Notes: generated from the sequence alone by a model not told the origin. DNA of 64,000 nt from an uncultured Oscillospiraceae bacterium (GCA_910579965.1 CAJTWF010000006.1:1-64000), one strand, 5' to 3'. Positions 34,400 through 42,951 are shown, numbered from the stretch's first letter. Made by a program: numbers and translations.

Positions 34400-35896
34400 G
34401 TGAGAAAGGGCGTGAAGAATTTGACTTTGGATCGGGACTTACAGTCCATCCAGGAGGTCCGGAATCTGGTGGCGGCCGCCAAAGAGGCAGCGGAACAGCT
34501 GGCGAACTTCCCCCAGGAGAAGCTGGACCGCATCTGCGAGGCTGTGGCGGCGGCGTGCATGGACCACGCCGAGGAGCTGGCCAAGCTGGCGGTGCGGGAG
34601 ACGGGCTTCGGCCGCTGGGAGGACAAGAAGCTGAAAAACGAGCTGGGCAGCCGCATCACCTGGGAGTCCATCCGGGACATGCGGACGGTGGGGGTGCTCC
34701 GCTCGGACCCGGAGCGGGGACTCACGGAGATCGGCGTGCCCATGGGGGTGGTGGCCGCGCTGATCCCCTCCACCAACCCCACCTCCACGGTGATGTACAA
34801 GAGCCTTATCTCCATCAAAGCGGGCAACGCCATCGTCATCAGCCCCCATCCGGGCGCAAAGAACTGCATCACCGCCACCTATCAGATCATCCGGGAGGCC
34901 GCCGAGGGGGCAGGCGCACCCGCCAACACCATCGGCTGCGTGGCCCTGACCACAGCGGAGGCCACCAACGCTCTGCTGCGCCACAGGGACGTGGGCATCA
35001 TCCTGGCCACCGGCGGGGAGGCCATGGTCCACGCGGCCTACTCCTCCGGAAATCCGGCCCTGGGCGTAGGGCCGGGCAACGGGCCCGCCTTTATTGAGCG
35101 GACGGCGGACATTCCGGCGGCGGTGGGGCGGATCATGGACTCCAAGACCTTCGACAACGGCACCATCTGCGCCTCCGAGCAGTCCATTGTCACCGAGGCC
35201 TGTATCGCCGAGGCCGTGGCCGGGGAGCTGCGGCGGCAGGGGGCCTGCTTCCTGAGCCCGGAGCAGTCGGACAAGCTCTCCGGCCTCCTGCTCCGGGCCA
35301 ACGGCACCATGAATCCCGCCATCGTAGGCCGCACGGCCCGGCAGATCGCCGATATGGCGGGCATCCAGGTCCCGGAGGAGACGCGGCTGCTGGTCTCCCG
35401 CCAGGACGGCAAGGGCGTCCACAAGAAGAACCCTTACGCCCGGGAGAAGCTGTGCCCCGTGCTGGCATTCTTCGTGGTGGAGGACTGGGAGCAGGCCTGC
35501 GAGCTGTGTGTGCGCATTCTCCGCAACGAGGGCGTGGGCCACACCATGACCATTCACACCCAGAACCGGGACGTGGTGGATCAGTTCGCGCTGAAAAAGC
35601 CGGTGTCCCGCATCCTGGTGAACACGCCGGGGGCGCTGGGCGGCGTGGGCGCCACCACGGGCCTGCCGCCGGCGCTGACGCTGGGGTGCGGCGCGGTGGG
35701 AGGCAGCGCCACCTCGGACAATATCACGCCCATGCATCTGGTGAACATCCGCCGAGTGGCCTGGGGGCTGCGGGAACTGGACGACCTGCGCCGGATCATC
35801 CCCGGGGAGCCCGGTCCGGCCCGGCCCGAGATCTCCCAGGCGGACATTGAGGCCATCGCCCGAGCCGTGCTGGCCCGGCTCAGGGAGAGCAAATGA
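34400..35896 (+). CDS. eutE: CoA-acylating acetaldehyde dehydrogenase
   Basis: A 498-residue EutE/PduP-type enzyme. GTG 34400 follows AGGGGG at 5 bases; GTG 34412 is an alternative start. It has the NAD fold with LIPSTNPTSTVMYKSL, the nucleophilic Cys in NGTICASEQS near residue 260 and the C-terminal domain ending in a predicted amphipathic helix (SQADIEAIARAVLARLRE). That helix resembles an encapsulation peptide. It turns acetaldehyde into acetyl-CoA and NADH inside the compartment. No dedicated alcohol dehydrogenase (EutG) is encoded in the window, so NADH recycling may rely on the PduS/PduT-like pair. Confidence 0.94.
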   Translation: MRKGVKNLTLDRDLQSIQEVRNLVAAAKEAAEQLANFPQEKLDRICEAVAAACMDHAEELAKLAVRETGFGRWEDKKLKNELGSRITWESIRDMRTVGVLRSDPERGLTEIGVPMGVVAALIPSTNPTSTVMYKSLISIKAGNAIVISPHPGAKNCITATYQIIREAAEGAGAPANTIGCVALTTAEATNALLRHRDVGIILATGGEAMVHAAYSSGNPALGVGPGNGPAFIERTADIPAAVGRIMDSKTFDNGTICASEQSIVTEACIAEAVAGELRRQGACFLSPEQSDKLSGLLLRANGTMNPAIVGRTARQIADMAGIQVPEETRLLVSRQDGKGVHKKNPYAREKLCPVLAFFVVEDWEQACELCVRILRNEGVGHTMTIHTQNRDVVDQFALKKPVSRILVNTPGALGGVGATTGLPPALTLGCGAVGGSATSDNITPMHLVNIRRVAWGLRELDDLRRIIPGEPGPARPEISQADIEAIARAVLARLRESK

Positions 35897-35960
35897 GATC
35901 CCCGTCCGGGCAGGACGGACTTGTCACAATCTATAAAAATTTTTAAGGAGGAACAACATC

Positions 35961-36251
35961 ATGGCAAATTTACAGGCATTGGGAATGATCGAGACCAAGG
36001 GGCTGGTGGGCTCCATTGAGGCGGCGGACGCCATGGTCAAGGCGGCCAACGTGTCCCTCATCGGCAAGGTCCACGTGGGCGGCGGGCTGGTGACGGTGAT
36101 GGTGCGCGGGGACGTGGGCGCGGTCAAGGCGGCCACCGACGCGGGCGCAGCGGCGGCAGGGCGCGTGGGTGAGCTGGTGAGCGTACATGTCATTCCCCGG
36201 CCCCACGCCGAGGTGGAGGCCATCCTGCCCAAGCTCGATGCCGGGGAGTAG
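35961..36251 (+). CDS. eutM: Hexameric BMC-H shell protein (EutM/PduA-like)
   Basis: A 96-residue single BMC domain with an AAGGAGG site 9 bases upstream. The sequence (LGMIETKGLVGSIEAADAMV, then VGGGLVTVMVRGDVGAV) is typical of the major hexamer-forming tile. The pore region and the C-terminus are short. It is preceded by a 64-bp spacer, the largest gap in the operon after the one before eutB. Confidence 0.95.
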   Translation: MANLQALGMIETKGLVGSIEAADAMVKAANVSLIGKVHVGGGLVTVMVRGDVGAVKAATDAGAAAAGRVGELVSVHVIPRPHAEVEAILPKLDAGE

Positions 36252-36281
36252 GCCGCAGGAACGCCGGCAGAGGGCTAGGCC

Positions 36282-37019
36282 ATGAAGGTATTGACAGAGG
36301 CGGAGCTGCGCTCGGCCCGGGTGTCCCCGGAGACCGAAAGCTGGCACGTGAGCCGGGACACCTTCGTCACCCCCCTGGCCAGGGAGTACCTGCGGGACCG
36401 GGGGGTGGCCCTGGTGTTTGACGGCCACGAGACCATGAGCCGCACCCCGGTGGAGCCCCGGGGCGGAGGCCCCTACGTTGACGGCGTCACCGGGGAGCGG
36501 CTGCCGGAGAAGCCGGAGAACATGACCCACCTCCACGGCAGCGTCCTGGTGGACAAGACCCACCCTCGCATGGAGCTGCGGGGCGGGCTGGACTGCCTGC
36601 AGGCGGAGATCCTGCTGCTCCAGGAGGAGTGCCGGGGTCCGCTGCGGGAGGATCTGGAGGACCTGCTGCGGTTCGTTCGGGCCATCCTGGGGGCGGAGGT
36701 CAAGGAGCAGCCCCTCCGGGGGACGGCGCTGCTGGGTCTGAGCCTGGACGAGGTGCGCAGGCAGTCCCACAGCGTGCGGGAGGTCTTTGGCATGGACCAC
36801 CCGGTTCCGGACGGATCCATGGGGCGGACGGCGCTGCGGCTGAACCTGCTGCGCGCCCGTGCCCGGCAGGTGGAGCTGGCCGCCGTCCGCGCCTTCCCGG
36901 CGGGGGAGCGGCCGGACATCGTGGAGCACCTCAACCGTCTGAGCAGCGGAATTTACCTGCTCTTTTGCCGGGAGGTATCCGGCTACTATCAGAGGAAAGG
37001 CGGGCAGACGGATGGATGA
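36282..37019 (+). CDS. eutT: EutT-like cobalamin adenosyltransferase
   Basis: A 245-residue protein. The catalytic part resembles EutT/PduO-like adenosyltransferases (THLHGSVLVDKTHPRM, then LRGGLDCLQAEILLLQ, later VEHLNRLSSGIYLLFCREVSG). It makes adenosylcobalamin for EutBC. The Cys-Cys-x-x-Cys metal motif described for the Salmonella enzyme is not present. The first ~45 residues (LTEAELR ... FVTPLAREYLRDRGVAL) form a small module that also appears at the C-terminus of the neighbouring PduL. The stop overlaps the pduL start by 8 bases. Confidence 0.88.
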   Translation: MKVLTEAELRSARVSPETESWHVSRDTFVTPLAREYLRDRGVALVFDGHETMSRTPVEPRGGGPYVDGVTGERLPEKPENMTHLHGSVLVDKTHPRMELRGGLDCLQAEILLLQEECRGPLREDLEDLLRFVRAILGAEVKEQPLRGTALLGLSLDEVRRQSHSVREVFGMDHPVPDGSMGRTALRLNLLRARARQVELAAVRAFPAGERPDIVEHLNRLSSGIYLLFCREVSGYYQRKGGQTDG

Positions 37020-37881
37020 GCGGCAGATGCGGGAGATCGTCTCCCGGGTTGCGGCGGTATGCTGGCAGCAGTTGGGCGCGGAGATCCCCCTGGCGTTTCC
37101 CGTGGAGGTGTCGGCGCGGCATGTCCACCTGACCCGGGAGGCGGTGGAGCGGCTGTTCGGCCCCGGCGCTACCCTGACGCCCAAGCGGGAACTGTCCCAG
37201 CCGGGACAGTTCCTGTGCGAGGAGCGGGTGTCCCTGGTGACGGAGAAGGGGACCATGCAGCGCGTGGCGGTGCTGGGCCCGGAGCGGGGCGCGGTCCAGG
37301 TGGAGCTCTCCGCCACCGACTGCAAGGCCCTGGGCATCGACGCGCCGCTGCGCCTGTCCGGGGACCTGCGGGACGCGGGGGACGTGTACCTGGTAGGCCC
37401 CAAGGGGATGGTGGAGGCCCGGGGCGGCGTAATCGTGGCCCAGGCCCATATCCACCTGCCCCCGGCGGAGGCGGTCAGAGCCGGCGTGGAGAACGGCCAG
37501 CGGGTGTCGGTGACGCTGCCCGGGGCCCGGCCCATCACCCTGGAGAACGTGATCTGCCGGGTGGGCGAGGGCGCAGGACTAGCCATGCACATCGACGTGG
37601 ACGAGGCCAACGCCTGCATGCTTCCCCGGAACGCCTCCGCCCGGATGCGTCCGAAGGCGGAGACGGCGGCTTCCTCCCCGCCCCCGGACGCGGCGCCTCC
37701 TGTCCCCGCCGGGGAGGCCCTGTTTGAGGGGAAGCTTATCACAGAGGCCACAGCGCGGCAGTTGGCGTCGAAGGGCATCGGTGCGCTTGCCGTGGGCCCG
37801 GGCGTGATCCTCACGCCCTCGGCCAGGGACGTTTTGCTCCACGCGGGCATTGCGGTGCGTCAGACGGGAGGTTCCAGATGA
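37012..37881 (+). CDS. pduL: PduL-type phosphotransacylase with C-terminal extension
   Basis: A 289-residue protein. The core has the duplicated PduL metal-binding strands: VSARHVHLTREAV near residue 35 and IVAQAHIHLPPAEA near residue 143, plus AMHIDVDEANAC. It converts acetyl-CoA and phosphate to acetyl-phosphate and CoA, recycling CoA in the compartment in place of the unrelated EutD. Usual PduL is about 210 residues. Here a Pro/Ala linker and a ~50-residue module (LITEATARQL ... VILTPSARDVLLHAGIA) are added, similar to the EutT N-terminus. Confidence 0.9.
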   Translation: MDERQMREIVSRVAAVCWQQLGAEIPLAFPVEVSARHVHLTREAVERLFGPGATLTPKRELSQPGQFLCEERVSLVTEKGTMQRVAVLGPERGAVQVELSATDCKALGIDAPLRLSGDLRDAGDVYLVGPKGMVEARGGVIVAQAHIHLPPAEAVRAGVENGQRVSVTLPGARPITLENVICRVGEGAGLAMHIDVDEANACMLPRNASARMRPKAETAASSPPPDAAPPVPAGEALFEGKLITEATARQLASKGIGALAVGPGVILTPSARDVLLHAGIAVRQTGGSR

Positions 37882-38162
37882 TTATTGCGCGAGTGATCGG
37901 CCACGTGTGGGCCACCAAGAAGGAGGAGTCTCTGAGCGGTCAGAAGCTGATGATCATGCGGGAGGAGACCACCAACCGGCGGAGCGGGGAGATCTTCGTC
38001 GCTGCGGACTCGGTGGGCGCGGGCATCGGGGAGCAGGTGCTGGTGGTCACCGGCAGCACGGCCCGTCGGGCCCTGGGCTCGGACCAGCTGCCTGTGGACT
38101 GCGCCATCGTGGGCATCATCGACTCACTGGAGATCACAAAAGGCGGGAGTGATGGGAAATGA
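37878..38162 (+). CDS. eutN: EutN, pentameric vertex protein
   Basis: A 94-residue BMC-P protein starting with MIIARVIGHVWATKKEESL and ending with AIVGIIDSLEI, the classic EutN/CcmL pattern. Pentamers cap the vertices of the shell. It overlaps pduL and the next gene by 4 bases each, so expression is translationally coupled. Confidence 0.95.
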   Translation: MIIARVIGHVWATKKEESLSGQKLMIMREETTNRRSGEIFVAADSVGAGIGEQVLVVTGSTARRALGSDQLPVDCAIVGIIDSLEITKGGSDGK

Positions 38163-39517
38163 ATCTGGCGGAGACGATCCGCGCCGCAGGCATCGTAGGC
38201 TGCGGCGGGGCGGGCTTCCCCACCCATGTCAAATACACCGGCGGACAGACGGAGACCATCCTGGTTAACGGCGCGGAGTGCGAACCTCTCCTGGCCACGG
38301 ACCGCTACCTCATGCGCCACTTTGCCCGGGAAATCGTCTCCGCGGCCGCAGCGCTGGGCCGAGAGACCGGGGCCAAGCGGTGCGTCATCGCCTTGAAGGC
38401 GGCCTATACGGCGGAGCGGGCGGCCCTGGAGGCCGCCATCGCGGAGCAGGCCGCGCCGGTGGCGCTGCACCTGCTGGAGAGCTTCTTCCCCGCGGGGGAC
38501 GAACAGTCCCTGGTGTTCGAGGTCACCGGGCGGGTGGTTCCGCCGGGGGGGATCCCCCTGGCGGTGGGCTGCGTGGTGAACAACACCGCCACCGTGCTGT
38601 GTATCCACCACGCCATGGAGGGGAGGCCCTTCACCCAGAAATATCTGACCGTCACAGGGGAGGTGGCCGCGCCATGTATCGTCAAGGCCCCGGTGGGCAC
38701 GCCGGTGGAGGCGTGTATCGCCTTGGCCGGAGGCACGCCCCTGTCCGACTATGCGGTGGTCAACGGCGGGCCTATGATGGGCCGGCCTATGACCCGGGAG
38801 GAGGCTGGGCACGCCTATGTGACCAAGACCATGTCCGGGCTCATCGTCCTTCCGCCGGACAGCCCGGTGGTCCGCCGGGCCCAGACGCAGCCGGAGCATA
38901 TGGTCAACCGGGCCCGGTCCGCGTGTATCCAGTGCAGCTTCTGCACCCAGCTGTGCCCCCGGGCCCTGCTGGGCCACCCTCTCCAACCACACCGAATCAT
39001 GCGCCGGCTGGCCGCCGGCGGGCTGGAGGCGCTGCTGGACACGCCGGAGGGGCGCAGCGCGGCCCTGTGCTGCGAGTGCGGCATCTGCGAAATATACGCC
39101 TGCCCCATGGGGCTCCAGCCGCGCCAGGTAAACGCGGCGCTGAAAAAGGAGCTGGCCCGGAATAAAATCCGTTACCAGGGAGAGGAAACCGACTGCCAGG
39201 CGCGCCAGGAGCGGGCCTTCCGGAAGGCACCGGCGGCCCGGGTGGCCGCCCGGACCGGGGTGGCGGCCTACGCCGGGATCTCCATCGACCAGCTGCGCCG
39301 GGCTGCGCCCAAACGAGTGGTCCTCTCCCTGCGGCAGAGTGCCGGCGCGCCGGCGGAGAGCGTGGTGCGAAGCGGAGAGCGGGTGGAGCTGGGGCAGCGG
39401 ATCGCCGCCTGCCCCCAGGGGGCCCTGGGGGCGGACCTCCACGCGTCCATCAGCGGCACGGTGACGGTGGAGGCGGAGTGGATCGCCATTGATGCGGACA
39501 AAGGAGGGGAGCGCTGA
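38159..39517 (+). CDS. pduS: PduS-like/RnfC-like flavo-iron-sulfur protein
   Basis: A 452-residue protein. The N-terminal Rossmann-like RnfC domain has GCGGAGFPTHVKY and NGAECEPLLATDRYLM, for FMN and NADH. Two ferredoxin-type cluster motifs follow: CIQCSFCTQLCP near residue 260 and a second, CCECGICEIYACP, near residue 302. A C-terminal barrel-sandwich region resembles SLBB/RnfC ends. PduS passes electrons for cobalamin reduction. In the company of a Cys-containing BMC-T protein it probably shuttles electrons across the shell, also a possible way to reoxidise NADH. Confidence 0.9.
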   Translation: MNLAETIRAAGIVGCGGAGFPTHVKYTGGQTETILVNGAECEPLLATDRYLMRHFAREIVSAAAALGRETGAKRCVIALKAAYTAERAALEAAIAEQAAPVALHLLESFFPAGDEQSLVFEVTGRVVPPGGIPLAVGCVVNNTATVLCIHHAMEGRPFTQKYLTVTGEVAAPCIVKAPVGTPVEACIALAGGTPLSDYAVVNGGPMMGRPMTREEAGHAYVTKTMSGLIVLPPDSPVVRRAQTQPEHMVNRARSACIQCSFCTQLCPRALLGHPLQPHRIMRRLAAGGLEALLDTPEGRSAALCCECGICEIYACPMGLQPRQVNAALKKELARNKIRYQGEETDCQARQERAFRKAPAARVAARTGVAAYAGISIDQLRRAAPKRVVLSLRQSAGAPAESVVRSGERVELGQRIAACPQGALGADLHASISGTVTVEAEWIAIDADKGGER

Positions 39518-40062
39518 TGGAGACAATCGGAATTCTGGAGTGCAGCAGCATTGCCAAGGGCGTGGAGGCCGCAGATGCCATTCTGAAGGCCGCCGAGGTG
39601 TCCCTCCTCTACGCAAAGCCAGTCTGTCCGGGGAAATACACGGTGCTGGTCTGCGGCGACGTTGCGGCGGTGCAGGCGGCCCTGGAGGCGGGGGAGCGGA
39701 CGGCGGACGGATATCTGGTGGACTCCGTGGTGATCCCTCGGGTGCATCCTCAGGTGGTCCAGGCCATTCATCAGGCCGCTCCGCCGTCGGGACAGAACGC
39801 GGTGGGGATCATGGAGTTTTTCAGCGTTACCGCGGCGGTGTACGCCGCCGACGCGGCGGCCAAGGCGGCGGAGATCTCCCTGCTGGATGTCCGTCTGGGC
39901 ATCGGCATCGGCGGAAAGTCCTTCGCCGTGCTGACCGGCGACGTGGCGGCGGTGGAGGAGGCGGTGCAGTGCGGCATGGCCGAGGGAGAGAAGCGGGGAC
40001 TGGCCGTGACCAGCACCGTAATCCCCCACCCCCGCCGGGAGATCTTCTCCGCATTGCTGTAG
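39517..40062 (+). CDS. pduT: PduT-like tandem BMC protein with cluster-binding Cys
   Basis: A 181-residue protein made of two BMC domains (METIGILECSSIAKGVEAAD and, from about residue 96, VGIMEFFSVTAAVYAADAAA). Cys37 in AKPVCPGKY sits where PduT carries the cysteine that holds a 4Fe-4S cluster in the central pore of the trimer. It follows the PduS-like gene with a one-base overlap, supporting a functional pair for electron conduction through the shell. Confidence 0.9.
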   Translation: METIGILECSSIAKGVEAADAILKAAEVSLLYAKPVCPGKYTVLVCGDVAAVQAALEAGERTADGYLVDSVVIPRVHPQVVQAIHQAAPPSGQNAVGIMEFFSVTAAVYAADAAAKAAEISLLDVRLGIGIGGKSFAVLTGDVAAVEEAVQCGMAEGEKRGLAVTSTVIPHPRREIFSALL

Positions 40063-40083
40063 GTCAGAAAGGATGGTCCGGTC

Positions 40084-40446
40084 GTGAACGAAATTAGTCC
40101 CTTTGAGGGCAAGCAGCGCATTATTCAGGAATTTGTCCCCGGCAAGCAGGTGACCATGGCGCACCTGATCGCCAATCCGGCGGAAGACCTCTACAAGAAG
40201 CTGGGGGTGGTCAGCAAGACCCGGGGCGCGCTGGGCATTATGACCATCACCCCCAGCGAGGCTGCCATCATCGGCGCGGATGTGGCCACAAAGGCTTCCG
40301 AGGTGGAGATCGTGTTTGTGGACCGCTTTTCCGGGTCGCTGGTGGTGTGCGGCGACGTCTCTGCAGTGGAGGCGGCCCTCCGGGAGGTGCTCCGGGTTCT
40401 GCATGAGACCCTCCGCTTCACCCCTGCGGAGATCACCAGGTCCTAG
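40084..40446 (+). CDS. eutS: EutS, circularly permuted shell protein
   Basis: A 120-residue protein starting at GTG 40084. It has the EutS/PduU opening (QEFVPGKQVTMAHLIANP) that forms the beta barrel over the pore, then GIMTITPSEAAIIGADVATKA and VDRFSGSLVVCGDV. EutS forms bent hexamers. In many enterobacterial and enterococcal loci it is the first gene of the operon; here it is next to last. Confidence 0.94.
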   Translation: MNEISPFEGKQRIIQEFVPGKQVTMAHLIANPAEDLYKKLGVVSKTRGALGIMTITPSEAAIIGADVATKASEVEIVFVDRFSGSLVVCGDVSAVEAALREVLRVLHETLRFTPAEITRS

Positions 40447-40449
40447 CCT

Positions 40450-40884
40450 ATGCGCAGGGTTATGATGATCGGGAAGACCGGCTGCGGTAAGACAACGCTG
40501 AGCCAGCGGCTGGCCGGACAGGTGCTCCGCTATCAGAAAACCCAGACCATCCAGGTGGTGGGGAGCGACATCGTGGACACGCCTGGGGAATACCTGGAGC
40601 AACGGCAGTTCTATAAGGCGCTAATTGTGACGGCCATAGGGGCGGACGTTATTTTGCTGCTCCACGCCGCCGGCGAGGAGCAGAACGGCTTTTCGCCGGG
40701 TATGAATACCCTGTTCGGAGGGAAGCCGTTGATCGGCGTTATTACCAAGACGGACCTCTGCTGCGGCCGGGAGCGCCTGGAGGCCGCCCGGGAGGTGCTG
40801 ATGGAAGCAGGAGCCTCCGCCGTGGTGGAGACCGGCTTGGGAGATGAGGCGGGGCTGGAGGCGTTGCGCCGCCTCATTGATTGA
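40450..40884 (+). CDS. eutP: EutP/PduV-family GTPase
   Basis: A 144-residue small P-loop protein: MIGKTGCGKTTLSQRL near residue 6, G3 DTPGEY near residue 43 and TKTD for guanine. The family accompanies eutS. Roles in compartment positioning and, in Salmonella, acetate kinase activity have been proposed. It ends the operon. Immediately after its stop the sequence turns into mobile-element debris, so the original 3-prime end of the operon, including possible eutH, eutQ or eutG, may have been lost or moved. Confidence 0.9.
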   Translation: MRRVMMIGKTGCGKTTLSQRLAGQVLRYQKTQTIQVVGSDIVDTPGEYLEQRQFYKALIVTAIGADVILLLHAAGEEQNGFSPGMNTLFGGKPLIGVITKTDLCCGRERLEAAREVLMEAGASAVVETGLGDEAGLEALRRLID

Positions 40885-40887
40885 ACG

Positions 40888-41066
40888 CTCCTAACGGGAG
40901 CAAGGTCAACATGAAGCACATAGCCATTGAGAACCATTTTCCGCACATAGGCCGAAAGGTTACAGATGCCTACATCTGCCATGCGCTCCTGGATTTTTGC
41001 CCGTTCATCTGGGGAAAACCAAACATGGAGCTGCGTATTCCGAACACGTTTCTCTCCCACAACCAT
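40888..41066 (-). pseudogene. MobC-like mobilisation protein, N-terminal fragment
   Basis: From ATG 41066, about 58 residues read like the ribbon-helix-helix start of plasmid mobilisation (MobC/relaxosome) proteins: NTQLHVWFSPDERAKIQERM followed by NLSAYVRKMVLNG. Beyond about 40888 the frame enters antisense of eutP and loses meaning, so the gene is cut exactly at the eutP end. It indicates that a mobilisable element or its relic has joined here. Confidence 0.6.
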
Positions 41067-41216
41067 AGTTGACTGACTTTTGGAACCATAAAGCTCTGTT
41101 TTTTACTGTTCATAGATACCCAATGAATTCAAATGTTGACAGTATTTAGTCAAATCAGGCTTATTGATCTTGCCCACGAATTGCGCATGAATAGCAATAC
41201 TCTTTATCACTTTCTA

Positions 41217-41480
41217 GGGACTGTTCACATAAATGCAATTGTGATAAAATAAAAGGCTGAAGCTAACAATAGAACAATATGAGCAGATCAAAGACTGCTT
41301 TCCCAAACATTGGCAATCTGGAAGTGCTGAACGCAGTGCTGTACATCTGGGCAAAAAAGGACCATCCGGTTCATCTGCTGATGGATCGGGCTTATGAAGG
41401 TAACGAAACGAGAGCCCTGGCTCTGGAGCTTGGGTATATGCCTGTCGTTGGGCAGGACTTCCCACTGGGGCTTGATGCGC
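41217..41480 (+). pseudogene. IS5-family transposase remnant with internal deletions
   Basis: An IS end with CTGTTCACATAA at 41221 is followed by the same transposase start as at 7898 (RLKLTIEQYEQIKDCFPK). It is then frameshifted by small deletions and jumps to the middle domain (HLLMDRAYEGNETRALALEL), with the second catalytic Asp. It breaks off near 41465 against another IS. The shared end and start show it is a sibling of the fragment at 7626-7935. Confidence 0.7.
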
Positions 41481-42083
41481 ACTGAAATGTCAACACCAAG
41501 CCCCGGTTCGCTGGAAATATCCTGCTCAAAGGTTTTGCGGTATCCCGCGTGGGCACAAAACTGCTGAATAGATGGGTATTTCCTGTAGGCATCTCCTGCG
41601 GCCAGAATTCCTGCCTTTGTGTCATGTATATTGGTAGCATGAACTGCCACCGCCAGCAGATTCCCCATAGTATCCACTGTGATGTTCCGTTTGCGCCCTT
41701 TTGTTTTTTCCTTCGTCTATTCCACGTTCTTCTGCGGCATAGGTGGTCTTTACACTTTGCGAGTCAATAATTGCGTAGCTTTGGCTTGGGTTTCGCTCTG
41801 CGTCTGTCCTCGCCCGTTCCACCAGCACCGCGCGGATTTTCTCCCAAAGCCCGCTTCGGATTGCGGCGTAATAAAAATTGGCCACAGTGGTGTATGGTGG
41901 AAAATCGTGGGGCAGATTTCGCCATTTGCAGCCGTAATCCACGAAATACAGGACTGCGTCTATCAATTCCCGCTTTTCCCAGTTGCTCTTGTTTCCTGCT
42001 GGCGGGAGCAGCGGTTGAATGATTGACCATTGACTGTCGCTTAAATCACTCGCGTATCTGCGTCTCTCGTTTTTCTTTATCAT
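41460..42083 (-). pseudogene. IS4/IS5-type transposase, frameshifted and 3-prime truncated
   Basis: From ATG 42083: MIKKNERRRYASDLSDSQWS, the usual DDE N-terminus (YFVDYGCKWRNLPHDFPPY), then the first Asp region AIIDSQSVKT. At an A6 run (41704-41709) the frame shifts by one base and continues as TMGNLLAVAVHATNIHDTKA to about 41465, where VRIKPQWEVLP breaks into the other IS. The C-terminal catalytic Glu is missing, so it is inactive. Whether the A6 site was a programmed shift cannot be told. Confidence 0.7.
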
Positions 42084-42123
42084 GCCTGCATTATATCATC
42101 TCTTTAACTATTGGTACAGCTTC

Positions 42124-42951
42124 TAATACTATTTCTTGATAAAATCATTTAAATTAGGTGAAGGATGCGGATATTCTCGCACCATTCAAGGCGCGTGCTG
42201 AAAAAGGAGAACTGGTAGAGATCAGTGAGATTGCAAAAGCATATCAAAGTGCCGTAGATCATCCCGTCAGCAGAGGGCAGATTTATTGTGTGCTGCACCG
42301 GCATGGATGGCGCAAAGTAATGCCCCGAAGCAAGCACCCACAGAAGGCCAGCGAGGACGAAATAGCGGCCTCAAAAAATTAACACTACCGTCCAGGAGCT
42401 GAAAGTGATCCACAGCGGAAAGACGGTTCGGTTAATGTTTCAGGATGAGGCTGGATTTGGGCGGATCAACAATCCAAAGTACTGCTGGTGTGAAAAAGGG
42501 ATTCGTCCCAGTGTGCCTTGCCACCATATCCGGGAGTATCGCTATGCCTATGGAGCGGTAGAGCCGCTGACTGGCGAGGGATACTTTCTGATCCTGCCTT
42601 ACTGCAATACGGCATGCATGAATCTATCATAGACGCAATTATCGGAACAATAATCCTGATGATGTTATTTTCCTTTGCTGTGACAGCGCCGCATGGCATA
42701 CATCTGGCAGATTAAATTTGCCTGATAATATTGTCCGTTTCTATATCCCACCATATATGCCTGAAATGAACCCCATTGAACAGATTTGGAAAGAAATTCG
42801 AAAGTGTGGATTCCATAACGAAGTATTTGCTTCTCTGGAAAAAGTTGTCGGGCGATTGTGCGATACTATTTGCTCTTTGTCTAACCAAGTCATTTCCAGT
42901 ATCTCGGGCAGAGATTGGATAATTAAAGCTTTTATTTAAGATATAGTATTA
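42124..42951 (+). mobile_element. IS630-family element with degenerate transposase
   Basis: Inverted ends TAATACTATTTCTT (42124-42137) and the complement of TAATACTATATCTT (42938-42951) include the TA target typical of IS630. Inside, a transposase is split by a frameshift near 42380 and deletions near 42625-42715. The recognisable parts are the HTH-linker (SEIAKAYQSAVDHPVSRGQI), the first Asp (VRLMFQDEAGFGRI), a damaged second Asp and the Glu region (PPYMPEMNPIEQIWKEIRK). It is a dead copy. Confidence 0.75.

Noticed and set aside
40611..40887. Extension of the MobC-like frame into eutP
   Set aside because: The segment is antisense of the intact eutP coding sequence and does not resemble a mobilisation protein.
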